Virus record (IMG/VR): IMGVR_UViG_3300042468_000945
Span: 54,099-118,098 of that record
Length of the DNA: 64,000 bases
Source: a virus
Direction: 5' to 3' (one strand)
Positions 20,301 to 29,698 of this stretch are shown one piece after another (position 1 is the stretch's first letter; each line of letters opens with the position of its first letter). Under the pieces are notes generated by a model. The model worked only from the letters and a program-made list of their open reading frames with translations, made no database searches and had not been told where the DNA came from. The position numbers and the translations under genes were made by a program.

Positions 20301-22033
20301 GTAAGCTTATTTAGCTTTCCTCTTTTTTGAAGTTCTTTTACCTCATCTAATTGTGTATAATCATAAAACTTTCTAGTTCTATTTTCTTCGTCATATCCCA
20401 TAATAACGCTTTTTTCTGTAAGATATGATTCGGGGCTCATTTCTGGGTGCATATTTAAAGAGAATTCTACTACTGGATTATCAACATATTGTCCAGCTTG
20501 AGTAAGAGTTTCTTTGTTGTTTTTTCTTAGTATGTTGTGTTTAAGTTTTAAAGTTGATACCTCATCTAAAGTTAATTTAGCTTCAATTTCTTTGTGTTCT
20601 TTAAGTAAATCCTCTAACTCAACTTCAGTTGAATCAGATAGTTTTCTTAGTGTTAATGCTGATATGTTTATAGAACTACTATTAGGTAGTTGAGAATTTA
20701 AAATTTTTCCTAAAGCCTTGTCTTGTAAAGTTATTGTACTTTTGTTATATTTTAAAGTCTTGCCTTCTAAGATATCTGTAAACAATGTCTTCTTATCAAT
20801 GGAGAACATTCTTTGCTCTCCATTAGGAAACACTTCAGCTGGGTTTGCAAGTACATAGTTTGCTTTAAGTTGATCTAAGGAATATCTTTTAGTGCTCTTA
20901 TTTCTGTGTCTTGCTTGTGCCGCAGTTCTTCTGTTACGAAGTTTTTTAAATCTTAGTTTATCAACGTTCTTAGCTCTGTAATCTAAATAAGCACTTTCAA
21001 ACAACTCATTTGCGCCTGATGATGTCATTCTACCCTTTTCTGCATCTTTAAGTGCATCATCAAAATTATATTTACCTGTTGAGCTTGCTCTGTCTAACAT
21101 TGAACCTAATAATGGTTTGTACCCATTCTTAGAATTATTAAATAACCCAGCTGTTACTTTTTGACCAGGAATCCCACCCCACGCTATTGTAGCTAAATAT
21201 TGAGCCCTTTTTGATATAGCAGTACCCTTGCCAGGTTCCTGTCCAATCTTTTTTAAAAATTCTGGAATATATTTGTCGTTATCACCTAACCATTTGAACC
21301 TTATTTCATTTAGAAAATCATTATCTCTTGACATTGCAAATTTAGGTGTTTCTAGTCCCTTCTTTCTACCAAAAGAGGATGGACCCCTATTTTTTACCCT
21401 GCTTTTAAATTCATCTTGACTAAGTATACCTTCAAATTTTGGAGGAATAAACTTCTTTGGCCTAAGATAATTCATTTTAGAAGATGATTTCATCTTCTCA
21501 GTTAAATCTCTTGCAACATCTTCCAAGTACTCCTCAGAATAAAATTCTTGATTTTCGCCTAAAGAACTGCGAATAATTTCAAGAACTTCTTGTTCTGACA
21601 TATTGTGCTTAGAACTCTCTACAAGATTAGTAGCTATGCCTAAGAGCTTTTCTTGTAGGGTCTTATCATCAGTATCGTTGATGATAGAAAGCATAGCCCG
21701 AAAGACTGCTCCTTCTTCTGTTTCAATTTTAGATAAAATCTCTTGGTTGCCTTTTAAGACTCTTGAATGTAGATCAGCCCTATCTTTTAACACCTCCTCT
21801 GGTGTAAGCTCCTCTATGTTCTTTCTAACGGCTTGCATACCAATATCTTCAAGGTCTTTGCCTTTGTATTGGTCTAGGTAACCATCACTAGCTCTTAAAA
21901 GGTAATATAACAATCCTCCACCAGCTGATAAGGTAACAATATTTTGTACCACATAATCAGTTTTTGTCTTTTTATCCCTAACCGTATCACCTGGACTAGT
22001 TGGGGAATTCTGGAGTTTGTCTGTTCTACTCAC
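17315..22033 (-). CDS. Giant virion protein (1572 aa), function unknown
   Basis: I do not recognise the family. The protein is mostly hydrophilic, with long charged helical stretches at 60-180 and 1130-1400, a basic segment near 360-400 (LRFKKLRNRRTAAQARHRNK), and one C-terminal hydrophobic helix (KKIVGALLLVGGLTTLLMAN, about 1450) followed by a soluble tail. A short hydrophobic stretch near residue 40 is also present. The start is a GTG at 22031-22033, only 8 bp from a strong hairpin, with no obvious ribosome-binding site; the true start may lie downstream. It sits between other giant genes in the tape-measure/hub region, so it is probably a virion or ejected protein. Confidence 0.65.
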   Translation of the reverse strand: MSRTDKLQNSPTSPGDTVRDKKTKTDYVVQNIVTLSAGGGLLYYLLRASDGYLDQYKGKDLEDIGMQAVRKNIEELTPEEVLKDRADLHSRVLKGNQEILSKIETEEGAVFRAMLSIINDTDDKTLQEKLLGIATNLVESSKHNMSEQEVLEIIRSSLGENQEFYSEEYLEDVARDLTEKMKSSSKMNYLRPKKFIPPKFEGILSQDEFKSRVKNRGPSSFGRKKGLETPKFAMSRDNDFLNEIRFKWLGDNDKYIPEFLKKIGQEPGKGTAISKRAQYLATIAWGGIPGQKVTAGLFNNSKNGYKPLLGSMLDRASSTGKYNFDDALKDAEKGRMTSSGANELFESAYLDYRAKNVDKLRFKKLRNRRTAAQARHRNKSTKRYSLDQLKANYVLANPAEVFPNGEQRMFSIDKKTLFTDILEGKTLKYNKSTITLQDKALGKILNSQLPNSSSINISALTLRKLSDSTEVELEDLLKEHKEIEAKLTLDEVSTLKLKHNILRKNNKETLTQAGQYVDNPVVEFSLNMHPEMSPESYLTEKSVIMGYDEENRTRKFYDYTQLDEVKELQKRGKLNKLTFGELPEGASISDFDIETIKFKPLQLQAKQATPQYIDAKPVETNADYMRVRNQSRLGFAMLEESTGNKPIRLLGTDSLGPVQEHLRRGLEASQMLGEGSLIFDVSMKQVAHDPKNGKAGTRTVIERMGLGYKDIDGVKSIVDFNGGDELNALLRVAESFEKAQFVGTQWSYHFEEILDRIRVIAKRPNLAKEIVEFQGESISGDLAIQKIERIFEATRAKKNYDLLVLTQASGKFDIGNASVREASRRLLNEKEIRGGMDAVDQKFRIRDELGLENISFKGMADTNNSTIYYNPSDGGTSLRGAYKLKAFETDEVGGKGMVAVMENLIIQPDGTFVETGEYSNLTGTGANSLGLRFRKFKSYTVEDDRLSAEAVKDINVSTKTVAHSDAHRIINDLNFFNKTKYQKSNVTSQMTDQLFGFHEFVVSQEVNKLLTPEVLDDFDARIGKGLSLTKAIDTLVDRAYIPGNPDNAASFTSSLRLRLREALTDQSYREMYTQELTPAMESDFGQTIGRLIRDGMDGDTDKLRQAMLMVKDVMSLERPGEILSQPYLNIHSRDTSGGFSGPKLSITDNTTPEDFEAYVRRSAVHDTFMDSGRTGNKNEITKLFNDVGARNNLQARDMALDTPIDEITTPSVVNKLKSSSYKKRVQGVIATRINELHTLADEHELDTVKQIQKNLTEALEKSFMGAERADLALKDFITGAYAVDKNMTVRMFQRKYNEGLGDLIPKISQQAVADMEREAGETISGLGERTPLLDNVFSEAEQLMHQLHKEGANKHTQQRIATEYIKQQAETIRSSEPGNLMRNLNEVAARFTVRQSAAEKTTVTMNEAAQKVATTAATANEHSDTVFREAIKAQHEGILGTDMFDVGKNKKIVGALLLVGGLTTLLMANKNPEEKYSGGNASKNSPGVIGAQSEIPGDPTPARVFTGGTQPFQLNLDMKTFVNNKYQQRALEEKVSHIVNKYSNGNMTKDENTTQGLPVRLAAYEQMMADIR

Positions 22034-22041
22034 TAGTAAAC

Positions 22042-22073
22042 AAAATAGAGCACCATTGCTGGCACTCTATTTT
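22042..22073 (-). terminator. GNRA-capped intergenic hairpin
   Basis: A 14-bp stem with two G-U wobbles and a GCAA loop on the minus strand. It starts AAAATAGAG and ends CTCTATTTT, followed by GTTT. It lies between the 81-residue gene and the 1572-residue gene and could stop or stabilise the upstream transcript. Its distal arm contains the recurrent CTCTATT element. Confidence 0.7.
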
Positions 22074-22093
22074 TAGATTTGACTACAATAATT

Positions 22094-22339
22094 TTAGTTA
22101 AGTATTTTGAATGATTTTAGAATTGCATCGCTATTTCTTGCATAGCTCTTGATCTTTTTCGCTGTTGACTCTACCATCTTGTTTGTGTAAATAATGTACA
22201 TCATCTTAGAGAACTTAAGTTCATCTAATTGTGCTTTAAATTGTTTGTCATCTAAGTTTCCTTTTTCTTTGTTTTGAAGCAATGCTTCATACTCAGTATC
22301 AAACTTAGGCATCTTGTAATAAGCTTTTCCGTATTTCAT
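22094..22339 (-). CDS. Small hypothetical charged protein
   Basis: An 81-residue Lys-rich helical protein (MKYGKAYYKMPKFD, then KEKGNLDDKQFKAQLDELKFSKMMY). No membrane segment or known motif. It follows the metallophosphoesterase gene by 6 bp and is followed by a hairpin, so it ends a transcription unit. Function unknown. Confidence 0.55.
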   Translation of the reverse strand: MKYGKAYYKMPKFDTEYEALLQNKEKGNLDDKQFKAQLDELKFSKMMYIIYTNKMVESTAKKIKSYARNSDAILKSFKILN

Positions 22340-22345
22340 ATCCTA

Positions 22346-23500
22346 TCAATTACCAGTGTAAATCAATTGTGTCTTTTCAAAGTCATATCCTGTCTTTTCT
22401 TTATTAAGAAATAGCTTAACATAACCTAGAACTGGAGGCGAATATTTTCCGTGACCATCAATTTGATAAGCTTGAGGCATACACATACAACCAGTAGTAA
22501 ACAAATATCTTCCTGTAGGGAGAATTTCCATATTTAATCTGTGAGTGTGTGCTTGGAAAACTGCTTTTGGTTGTTTGATTTTTAAAACGTGTATCCATTG
22601 GCTAATCCAGACATCTAATCTCTTAACAGCTTCACTACCACAGAAACCTTCAAAGTGTCCATAAAGACAATCTGCATCAAGACCCATATAGTTAATATCA
22701 ACATCCTCAGAGAAGTTAAGAGTAGACTTTGTATTTGGAACCTTAAAGTTCATTAACTTAACATTATTCAAACCTACAGACAACCACACGAGAGGGTGAA
22801 TAACTAAAGGCATAAGACCTGATACCTGTTCTTGGAATCTCTTAGTTGGACGATTATCATGGTTACCAGCCAAGATTTGAACTTCTTCATACTTAGATGC
22901 AAGCTTTTCTAAGATTGACCTAGTAATGGCAAGCTCTTCTTGAAGAGTTACAGCGTCACCTCTCTTTCTGTGAGAAGTTGCTGAGAGACAATCCATCAAG
23001 TCACCTACAATAATAAGCTTCTTAGATTTTGAAGTCATCAACTTCTTAAGACTGTTTTCATCGTGGAAAGGGATGTGTAGGTCACTAACAACATCTACCG
23101 TGTCTTCCAACCCTGTTCTACTTAGAGGAGCCTCTATGTCCTTCACAGGCCCAATAAGCTTCTCTAATCCTTCCCTAGCATCGTCTAGGAATGAACTTGT
23201 TTTAACAAACTGTCTTCTTGTGTTAGTAATGTGTGCTGGTTCAGTTGCAACAACAGCTTTCTTATTTTGTAATGTTGTGTTGTTATAAGTAAAGCTCTTC
23301 CAATTATTCCACAATCGCATCAACGCCCTAGAAGCGGTGAGCTTGTTATTATCAAAATCAGCTTGAAGAATTAACGACAAGTCATAAAAAGATTGACCCT
23401 CAATTCTTCTAAAATAATAGTCAGTAGCTATCTCAGCTCGGATGCCTTCTAATTGTGCCAACTCTAAGAACTTGGTTGGGATGTTATTTCTATTCTGCAT
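22346..23500 (-). CDS. Calcineurin-like metallophosphoesterase
   Basis: A 384-residue protein with the complete two-metal site of the calcineurin-like family: DLH at 140-142, GDLMD at 166-170, GNHD at 212-215, GH at 281-282 and HTH at 318-320. The first 80 residues are a separate, probably helical, basic domain resembling a small helix-turn-helix (FYDLSLILQADFDNNKLTASR). Family members cleave phosphodiesters, including nucleic-acid ends and cyclic nucleotides; the substrate is not predictable. The gene lies between two giant tail genes, spaced 9 and 6 bp, which is unusual and suggests co-expression with virion proteins. Confidence 0.9.
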   Translation of the reverse strand: MQNRNNIPTKFLELAQLEGIRAEIATDYYFRRIEGQSFYDLSLILQADFDNNKLTASRALMRLWNNWKSFTYNNTTLQNKKAVVATEPAHITNTRRQFVKTSSFLDDAREGLEKLIGPVKDIEAPLSRTGLEDTVDVVSDLHIPFHDENSLKKLMTSKSKKLIIVGDLMDCLSATSHRKRGDAVTLQEELAITRSILEKLASKYEEVQILAGNHDNRPTKRFQEQVSGLMPLVIHPLVWLSVGLNNVKLMNFKVPNTKSTLNFSEDVDINYMGLDADCLYGHFEGFCGSEAVKRLDVWISQWIHVLKIKQPKAVFQAHTHRLNMEILPTGRYLFTTGCMCMPQAYQIDGHGKYSPPVLGYVKLFLNKEKTGYDFEKTQLIYTGN

Positions 23501-23509
23501 GTTTAACCT

Positions 23510-26500
23510 TTATTGTTGTAGTCGAGACCTAGTACGCTCTTTTTCTGCTTCTATCTCTGAAGATATATCAGAAAAAACGTTTAGGTTAATATTTATTACG
23601 TTTTTTTCGGTGGGAAATTGACTATAATTTACAATTATTTTACCAAATTCGCCAGATGAGGCTAATTTTCCGATTTCTCTCTCTATATTATTCCTTGATC
23701 TTCGGTTCATTCTTGGTACTTCTATATCTCTAGTGTACGCCTTTGCCTTTTCAAGCTTCTTTCTGCTCGGCCTTGCAATCTTAATTCCTTCCAATTCGCT
23801 TGCCCTTGTCTTAATATCCTCAAGGTCAACGTCTCTCTTCCAGCCTTGCCAATCTGCCCCAGGCAAAGCATGGTCTCTAAAGTATTCTTTTAGTGTTGGC
23901 TTATCAGGAACATCATCAACATCTTTACCTAAGAACTTACCTAGAACCCTTTTTTGCGCTCTTGGAAGCAACCTATAAAATTCTTCTTTCTCCCTATCAG
24001 TTCCAGTAGTGACAATTGATTCAGCTATCTGTCTCTGTCTTTTAGGAATGGCATCTAAAGCTTCTTGTAAGGTACCTGACACAACATCAAACCCATACAT
24101 AGTTCTCCGAGCTTTAAACTCAGCATCAGTAGCCAAAGAATTAAACTGAGACTCTTGCATGGTAGCAGATAGTTCGTCTACACCCTCTTTCTTCCTTGCC
24201 GCATTAGATATGGATGCTTCTTTTATAAAGGTCAGAGTATCATAATACTCATCAAACTCAGCACGATCTTTATATCGTTTAGGTGTCCAAGTATCTCCAC
24301 TTACAGCCTCACCTATGTTCCTAATAATGGAAAGACTAGCCCCAACAACAGCAGCAACCTTTGCTACTTTCAACCTAGATTGTCTTGTTCGTGCAAAAAT
24401 AGACGCAGCAAGTGCTGACTGAATACCTGCTGTAATAGGGTCTTTACTTATGATTGAGTTAATTGTTGGTGTGACATAGTTATCTTTAATGTCTCTCAAA
24501 GAGTAGTCATCAGTACCATAAACTTCTCCTCTCTTAAACTGTTCAAGTCCTGTCCTCACGCGCAGATATTTATTTGACACCATATTATCGCTGTGTGTTA
24601 TGTATTCTGTAATGGATGACATAAAACCAGTTCTACCTATGACCCGATTTGCTAGTGGGTTTCTAGATTTGTAATCACTATCAGCATAATCGGACTTAAT
24701 TAATTCTCTATTAACATCCTCAATGATTGCGTCTAATACAGTATGCTTCATTAATTCAGGATTGAATTGACCTTGAATTAATGTGAGGTTTGCCTTTTTA
24801 CCAACACTCAGACCATACTTCTTATAAACATCTTCAGGATTTTGGTAAGTAAACGCTTGAGGGTCAAAATCAACTCCAGCCAGTTTGACAATACCTCGGT
24901 CTGTAATAATATTACCAGTATCTGTAAACCCTTCAATAGTTACTGCTTGAGTCTCTAATCTAACATTTCTCTTAGGGTACAAGTTATACATTTCTGATTT
25001 TCTTCTTGCAATTTCTTTTGCAATTTCAAATCTTCTTGCTTCCATACCACCAAACGCACCAGAATCTTCTGCTCTTTGTAAATATCTTCGATACTCACTT
25101 GATTCTGGAGCCACTTTTGCTAAGACTTCAATTCTTTCAAGCAACCCATAAGTTTCATAGGGACTTACAACACCCTCTTCAATAAGATTTTTAACTCTGT
25201 TTCTTGCTCTTTCAACCTTCTCAAAAATCTCTTGCATACGATGTGGGTCGTATTCATAGCTTTTAATTCTGACTTCAGATGGGTTATCCCTATTAACGTG
25301 AGCAATATGTCCTACCTTTGTTTTTGTAAGGTACATGTAGTACATAAGTTGGTCTTCATATTTTGAGACATCCTCATTAATATTTTCAGTACCCCTAGTC
25401 TTAATTTCAACTACTTCTAACCCACTTTTACCTCTAACCAATGTTTCAATTGTTGCACTACCATTCACAGACTCATCATATGCGGCAATTTCTGCACCAA
25501 CAAGAATACCTTGTTGATTCATTTGTTGCATGATAATTTTATGGGCGGCACTTCCGAACTCCATAATATTCTGGAGTTGTTCTGCTTGTTCTACACCAAC
25601 AGGGTCAAGGAAAGACTTAACCATCTCATCCTCAGACAAACCAATAGAAGAACCTCTTATTTTTAATGGTCGTACAAATGGGTTTGCTCTTTCATAAGCA
25701 TCACCAGGCATTACAAGTTCTCCGTCTGAGACTCTGGCATATGGGTCCCCAGTCCGGAACTTGGAAGGCATCCATCCTGGCATTGAGTTAGGTAAGGGGT
25801 TAAATGCGTCTGGGTCTTGTCTTGGCTCGTCAATAAATCGTCTAAAGAATTCACCAAACATCCCAGTCCCTTTTTCACCAAACTTAGCTGAGTAAAGAAG
25901 TCTATTAGTAGAAAAAGCTTTATCAGGGTCTTGAATCTGGAAGGCATGCTCTTCTGGATAGAAAGGAAGTTGTCTTGCCACCCCACTATAAATACCCATA
26001 GGTGTAATAGTGTGGTGAACCATCTTTTCATACACTTCACTTAAAGCATTGTGGTGGTAATTTTCCTCTTCATAGTGTTTATTGTAACCATACTTGTAGA
26101 CCCTATTATCACCATAAGACCCACCTTCTCCACCGCCGCCCCCGCCTGAACCGTGTCCACCACCTGAACCACCTCCGCCAGAGCCTTTACCTATTCCGAA
26201 ACCTCTAAAAATTCCACCTTCATCAGTAGAACCACCCACTCCTGCATTATCTAAAAAGTCTTCCACAGGTTCCTGACCTTTATAACTAGATAAAACTGCT
26301 TGTAGATAGTTACCCGAATTTTTTGATGCGTAACCTTCTTGACTCTTTTCTAAGTAGTCAAACATTTCTTCTTTGGAAGCGTATGGTCTGTCTTTAGCTG
26401 TTAAGTCTTGTTGCCAGTCTCTGTTAAACAACCTGAAAAGAGGTGCAAAAGGATTAGTAAGAGTTGGTAGGTAACTATAGTTCGGATTTGATAGTTGAAC

Positions 26501-29500
26501 GTTATCTGCTTCAGTCCAGTGAGATTTCCATCTTCGATAAGCATTTGGTCTTGCAGATTCAACAGCACCACCGTATAATGGGTTTCTGTTACCAACACTA
26601 AATAACCTACCTGTTCTTACAAACTCGTTACCATAAAGAATATCTTCTCTTGTCTCTTCTTCAGATAATGGATTTAGATAATTATCTAATCCAGGAACAC
26701 CATATACTAAATTTTTAAGTGGATCTGTTAGACCAAAATTATCTCTAAGTCTTGCACTATTTATTCTTGTATTCGCATATATGTTTGCACTGTAATCATC
26801 AATACCTTCAAGATCTTTTTCGTGCATATCTGCATTAAAGTTTCTATAAAGCTCACCTGCAACTATAACAGGTAAAATCCTTTTTGCGTATAAAGCAGCG
26901 TGTGTTTTTGCAAAGGTAGTCGTGTCTCTTGAGGCAAGTCCTAAACCAGCATCTTCTAAAACCTTAACCGCACCATGAGATAAAGCAGTAAAAGCTGTAC
27001 CAAAATAGCCCTGAGCTTCACTATTATATACCAAGCCTTTTCCAGCACTCAACATACCAAAACCTCTTTTAGCTTGTTCTGCCATCATCTGAAGCATGCT
27101 TTCTTTACTTCCAGTTAACATGGAACCAAGAGAAGGAAAATTAGATGGTAATACAGTATACCTGGAGAATACCTCTTCAGGGACTGTTGGTGGTTCTACT
27201 CCACGTTGAAAAATATTTTTATCGTAATAATCAAAAACCCCTAGGTTATTTGCTAGTTGTTGAGTTGCATTAACAGCCCTATCCTCAGTTTGGGTATAAG
27301 CTGAGAGTAGTAGTGAATCACTCCTATGTTTTTCTAAGCTAATTAACCTAGCTATGGGGTCTTCAATTAAACTATCTATACCTTGTTTTGATGCTAAACC
27401 ACTTGCAATTGACCTTCCAACAGATGGAATATATTCCTCTGCCGCAGTATTAGAAAAAGCTGTGTCAGCAAGATTAGCAAGATTTTGTACTCCAGCACCC
27501 AAATAACTTTCAAAAAACTTAACAGACTCTGGATTTGCTGAGAGGGGGTCTCTAATGTCTCTTAAAAGTCCTTCTAATGTAGTAAAACCAGTCTTGGAAC
27601 CTGCAAGTGCATCTTCAATTTCTTTTACACCTATGTTAACGCTTGCTTCTTCAACTAGTCCTCTTTGTATGTTCTTTTGTAGATATGATAAACTATTTTC
27701 ACCTAATAAAGTATCCTCAACCTTTTCTTTGAAACCACCTTTTGTGGCTTTTGAAACGTCTCCAAGTCTCTCACTATCAGAAACATAGTCTGCCAGAGCT
27801 TTAGATAGTGTGGCACCATACTGGGAGTTAGTCCTTGATTCTAAATCTGACCCCCTTAAAAAAGCACCAAGCTTATCAGTATCACCTGCAACTTCAGCTA
27901 ATTGAACTAAGAAGTCGTCACCATCAAATACTTTTGCTTTGCTTATTGCAGCAATTGCAGTATTAAGATCATTGTAAGAATCTGGCGTAACAGTAGCACC
28001 TAATCTTCTTTGCAAGTCTTGAGCAATAGCCGTAGGGATTTTACCCTCATTTTCTTTTAAGAAACCTGCAACAAGTTTTGGGTGAAGTTGATCAGAAGTG
28101 ACATTACTAGGATCACCACCAAAAAACCTAGTTATTATGTCTGACCCTACACCACCTAAGTTTCTAGGTTTGGCTTTTAGTTTTCCATCTTCTACAAGTA
28201 AAGTAAAGAGTTCAGGTTGAGCATTATAAGCTGCTCTCTCTACTTTAGTCATATTCTTAGACTCTCTTTGGAAGAAGAAATTAGCTGCACCTTTTATGTT
28301 GCCTTTTTCATCCATGTCTGAAAGAAGGTCTTTAAATAAATTATCATCAACAATGTCTGATCTTGCCCTAGACATGTTTTGCAGAATCTCGCTTCTTTCA
28401 TTGTCTAAGTAAGTGAATCTTCTTGCATCGCCTAGATTAAGTTTTTCTAAAACAAATGAATCAGTTTCTTTTAAGTGGTTAACTTTAATAATATCGCTAC
28501 CAATGCCAATACCAAAATCATTTTCACCAAAAGAACCACCCATTCTTTTTAGTTCACCAAGTTTGTTTAAGAATCCAAGATTCTTAATAGGTGTATTATC
28601 TGGCTCTAAAAACTTACCAATGGTTGTAGGAATATTAAAAGTAAAAGGCAGTAATGGAATTTGTCCACCTTTTCTAACAGAACTTGCAACCTTTCTTCTC
28701 ATATTTCTTGCATGAGATAGTGAGACTACTTGACCATCTCCACTCATTGCAAGACCAGTAAAAGTATTATCTACTAATGTGTTTACATCATTTATAATAT
28801 TAGCTGGGACGTTAGGTATTAACGTATCATCTTTACCTTTAGAGTATAAAAGCTCCTCTAAACCTTTTCTTGCTCTGGCTGATACAATATCAACGGTATC
28901 GTCGCTACCTACATTTTTAAGGTACGTTTCAACTGCTGCTTTGTGAGTACCTTCTACATCTTTTAAGGTTAGAAGTTTGTGTGATTTCGTTAAACCTAAA
29001 AGGTCTAGGGTTTTAGTCTCAACAGATTGAGTTTCGTTTAGGTGTCGTTTAATTGAATCAAATAACACATCAGCATTTTTTGCTCCATTAACTCCCTGAA
29101 ATATTGTACTGGTTCTAATGTCTGGAGTCTCTTTGATAGCCTTCTTCATAGACTCTTGAACCATTTTTCTTTGTTTTTCTAGTATTTCTTCCTGTCCAGT
29201 AACGCCCCTAACTGTCTTAAATTGAATTCCAGGAGTGGCTTCTTGGAATCTTTTCATGTGGGTATCTTGTAAAAGACCGTCAGCAATCTTAGAATAATTA
29301 CCATCCATAAAGGAATCAAAAACTTCAGCTACTGCATGTTTCTGAGTATCAAAAGCTTCACGACTTGAATCCTCTACGTTTTCCCTCATAGCATTAAGGA
29401 AGGTAGTTCTCCTCTCAGCTTTTAAAGCACTACTTAAAAAAGACCTTCTAATTCTTGGTACACTATCAGCCATGAAGTTAAAAGAGTCTGAGAAGAGTAT

Positions 29501-29698
29501 TTTACTGTCTTGAACACCAGCTATTGCCCCAATATATTTTCTTAGAGTGGTTCCTTGACCAGCTAATTGAGACGCAACACTTTTACTAATATAAGGAACA
29601 GAACCAAGAGCGACAGCAGCCACACCTGCAAACTTTGCAAATGCTGAAACTTTATCAATAAAAGTTTCTTTCTCTTTGTGAAAATCTGATCCTATCAT
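23510..29698 (-). CDS. Giant virion protein (2062 aa) with PD-(D/E)XK nuclease-like domain
   Basis: It stands where the tape-measure gene is expected, after tube and chaperone-like genes. Residues 10-35 are hydrophobic (FAGVAAVALGSVPYI). A Gly/Ser-rich linker at about 1170-1195 divides the protein. Residues about 1375-1465 resemble a RecB/Cas4-type nuclease: GSAAHKIIM (His motif), SATIETLV (an acid, Glu in place of the common Asp), EVVEIKT (E-x-K) and KYEDQLMYYMYL (the usual Q-containing helix). The N-terminal 1100 residues are mainly helical and repeat-free. If the nuclease is active it may be ejected with the genome and act on host DNA, or it may process packaged DNA; both are inference. 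Confidence 0.75.
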   Translation of the reverse strand: MIGSDFHKEKETFIDKVSAFAKFAGVAAVALGSVPYISKSVASQLAGQGTTLRKYIGAIAGVQDSKILFSDSFNFMADSVPRIRRSFLSSALKAERRTTFLNAMRENVEDSSREAFDTQKHAVAEVFDSFMDGNYSKIADGLLQDTHMKRFQEATPGIQFKTVRGVTGQEEILEKQRKMVQESMKKAIKETPDIRTSTIFQGVNGAKNADVLFDSIKRHLNETQSVETKTLDLLGLTKSHKLLTLKDVEGTHKAAVETYLKNVGSDDTVDIVSARARKGLEELLYSKGKDDTLIPNVPANIINDVNTLVDNTFTGLAMSGDGQVVSLSHARNMRRKVASSVRKGGQIPLLPFTFNIPTTIGKFLEPDNTPIKNLGFLNKLGELKRMGGSFGENDFGIGIGSDIIKVNHLKETDSFVLEKLNLGDARRFTYLDNERSEILQNMSRARSDIVDDNLFKDLLSDMDEKGNIKGAANFFFQRESKNMTKVERAAYNAQPELFTLLVEDGKLKAKPRNLGGVGSDIITRFFGGDPSNVTSDQLHPKLVAGFLKENEGKIPTAIAQDLQRRLGATVTPDSYNDLNTAIAAISKAKVFDGDDFLVQLAEVAGDTDKLGAFLRGSDLESRTNSQYGATLSKALADYVSDSERLGDVSKATKGGFKEKVEDTLLGENSLSYLQKNIQRGLVEEASVNIGVKEIEDALAGSKTGFTTLEGLLRDIRDPLSANPESVKFFESYLGAGVQNLANLADTAFSNTAAEEYIPSVGRSIASGLASKQGIDSLIEDPIARLISLEKHRSDSLLLSAYTQTEDRAVNATQQLANNLGVFDYYDKNIFQRGVEPPTVPEEVFSRYTVLPSNFPSLGSMLTGSKESMLQMMAEQAKRGFGMLSAGKGLVYNSEAQGYFGTAFTALSHGAVKVLEDAGLGLASRDTTTFAKTHAALYAKRILPVIVAGELYRNFNADMHEKDLEGIDDYSANIYANTRINSARLRDNFGLTDPLKNLVYGVPGLDNYLNPLSEEETREDILYGNEFVRTGRLFSVGNRNPLYGGAVESARPNAYRRWKSHWTEADNVQLSNPNYSYLPTLTNPFAPLFRLFNRDWQQDLTAKDRPYASKEEMFDYLEKSQEGYASKNSGNYLQAVLSSYKGQEPVEDFLDNAGVGGSTDEGGIFRGFGIGKGSGGGGSGGGHGSGGGGGGEGGSYGDNRVYKYGYNKHYEEENYHHNALSEVYEKMVHHTITPMGIYSGVARQLPFYPEEHAFQIQDPDKAFSTNRLLYSAKFGEKGTGMFGEFFRRFIDEPRQDPDAFNPLPNSMPGWMPSKFRTGDPYARVSDGELVMPGDAYERANPFVRPLKIRGSSIGLSEDEMVKSFLDPVGVEQAEQLQNIMEFGSAAHKIIMQQMNQQGILVGAEIAAYDESVNGSATIETLVRGKSGLEVVEIKTRGTENINEDVSKYEDQLMYYMYLTKTKVGHIAHVNRDNPSEVRIKSYEYDPHRMQEIFEKVERARNRVKNLIEEGVVSPYETYGLLERIEVLAKVAPESSEYRRYLQRAEDSGAFGGMEARRFEIAKEIARRKSEMYNLYPKRNVRLETQAVTIEGFTDTGNIITDRGIVKLAGVDFDPQAFTYQNPEDVYKKYGLSVGKKANLTLIQGQFNPELMKHTVLDAIIEDVNRELIKSDYADSDYKSRNPLANRVIGRTGFMSSITEYITHSDNMVSNKYLRVRTGLEQFKRGEVYGTDDYSLRDIKDNYVTPTINSIISKDPITAGIQSALAASIFARTRQSRLKVAKVAAVVGASLSIIRNIGEAVSGDTWTPKRYKDRAEFDEYYDTLTFIKEASISNAARKKEGVDELSATMQESQFNSLATDAEFKARRTMYGFDVVSGTLQEALDAIPKRQRQIAESIVTTGTDREKEEFYRLLPRAQKRVLGKFLGKDVDDVPDKPTLKEYFRDHALPGADWQGWKRDVDLEDIKTRASELEGIKIARPSRKKLEKAKAYTRDIEVPRMNRRSRNNIEREIGKLASSGEFGKIIVNYSQFPTEKNVININLNVFSDISSEIEAEKERTRSRLQQ

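Noticed and set aside
17315-22033. RNA polymerase-like motifs in the 1572-residue protein
   Set aside because: I looked for DFDGD or beta-type Lys motifs and found none convincing.
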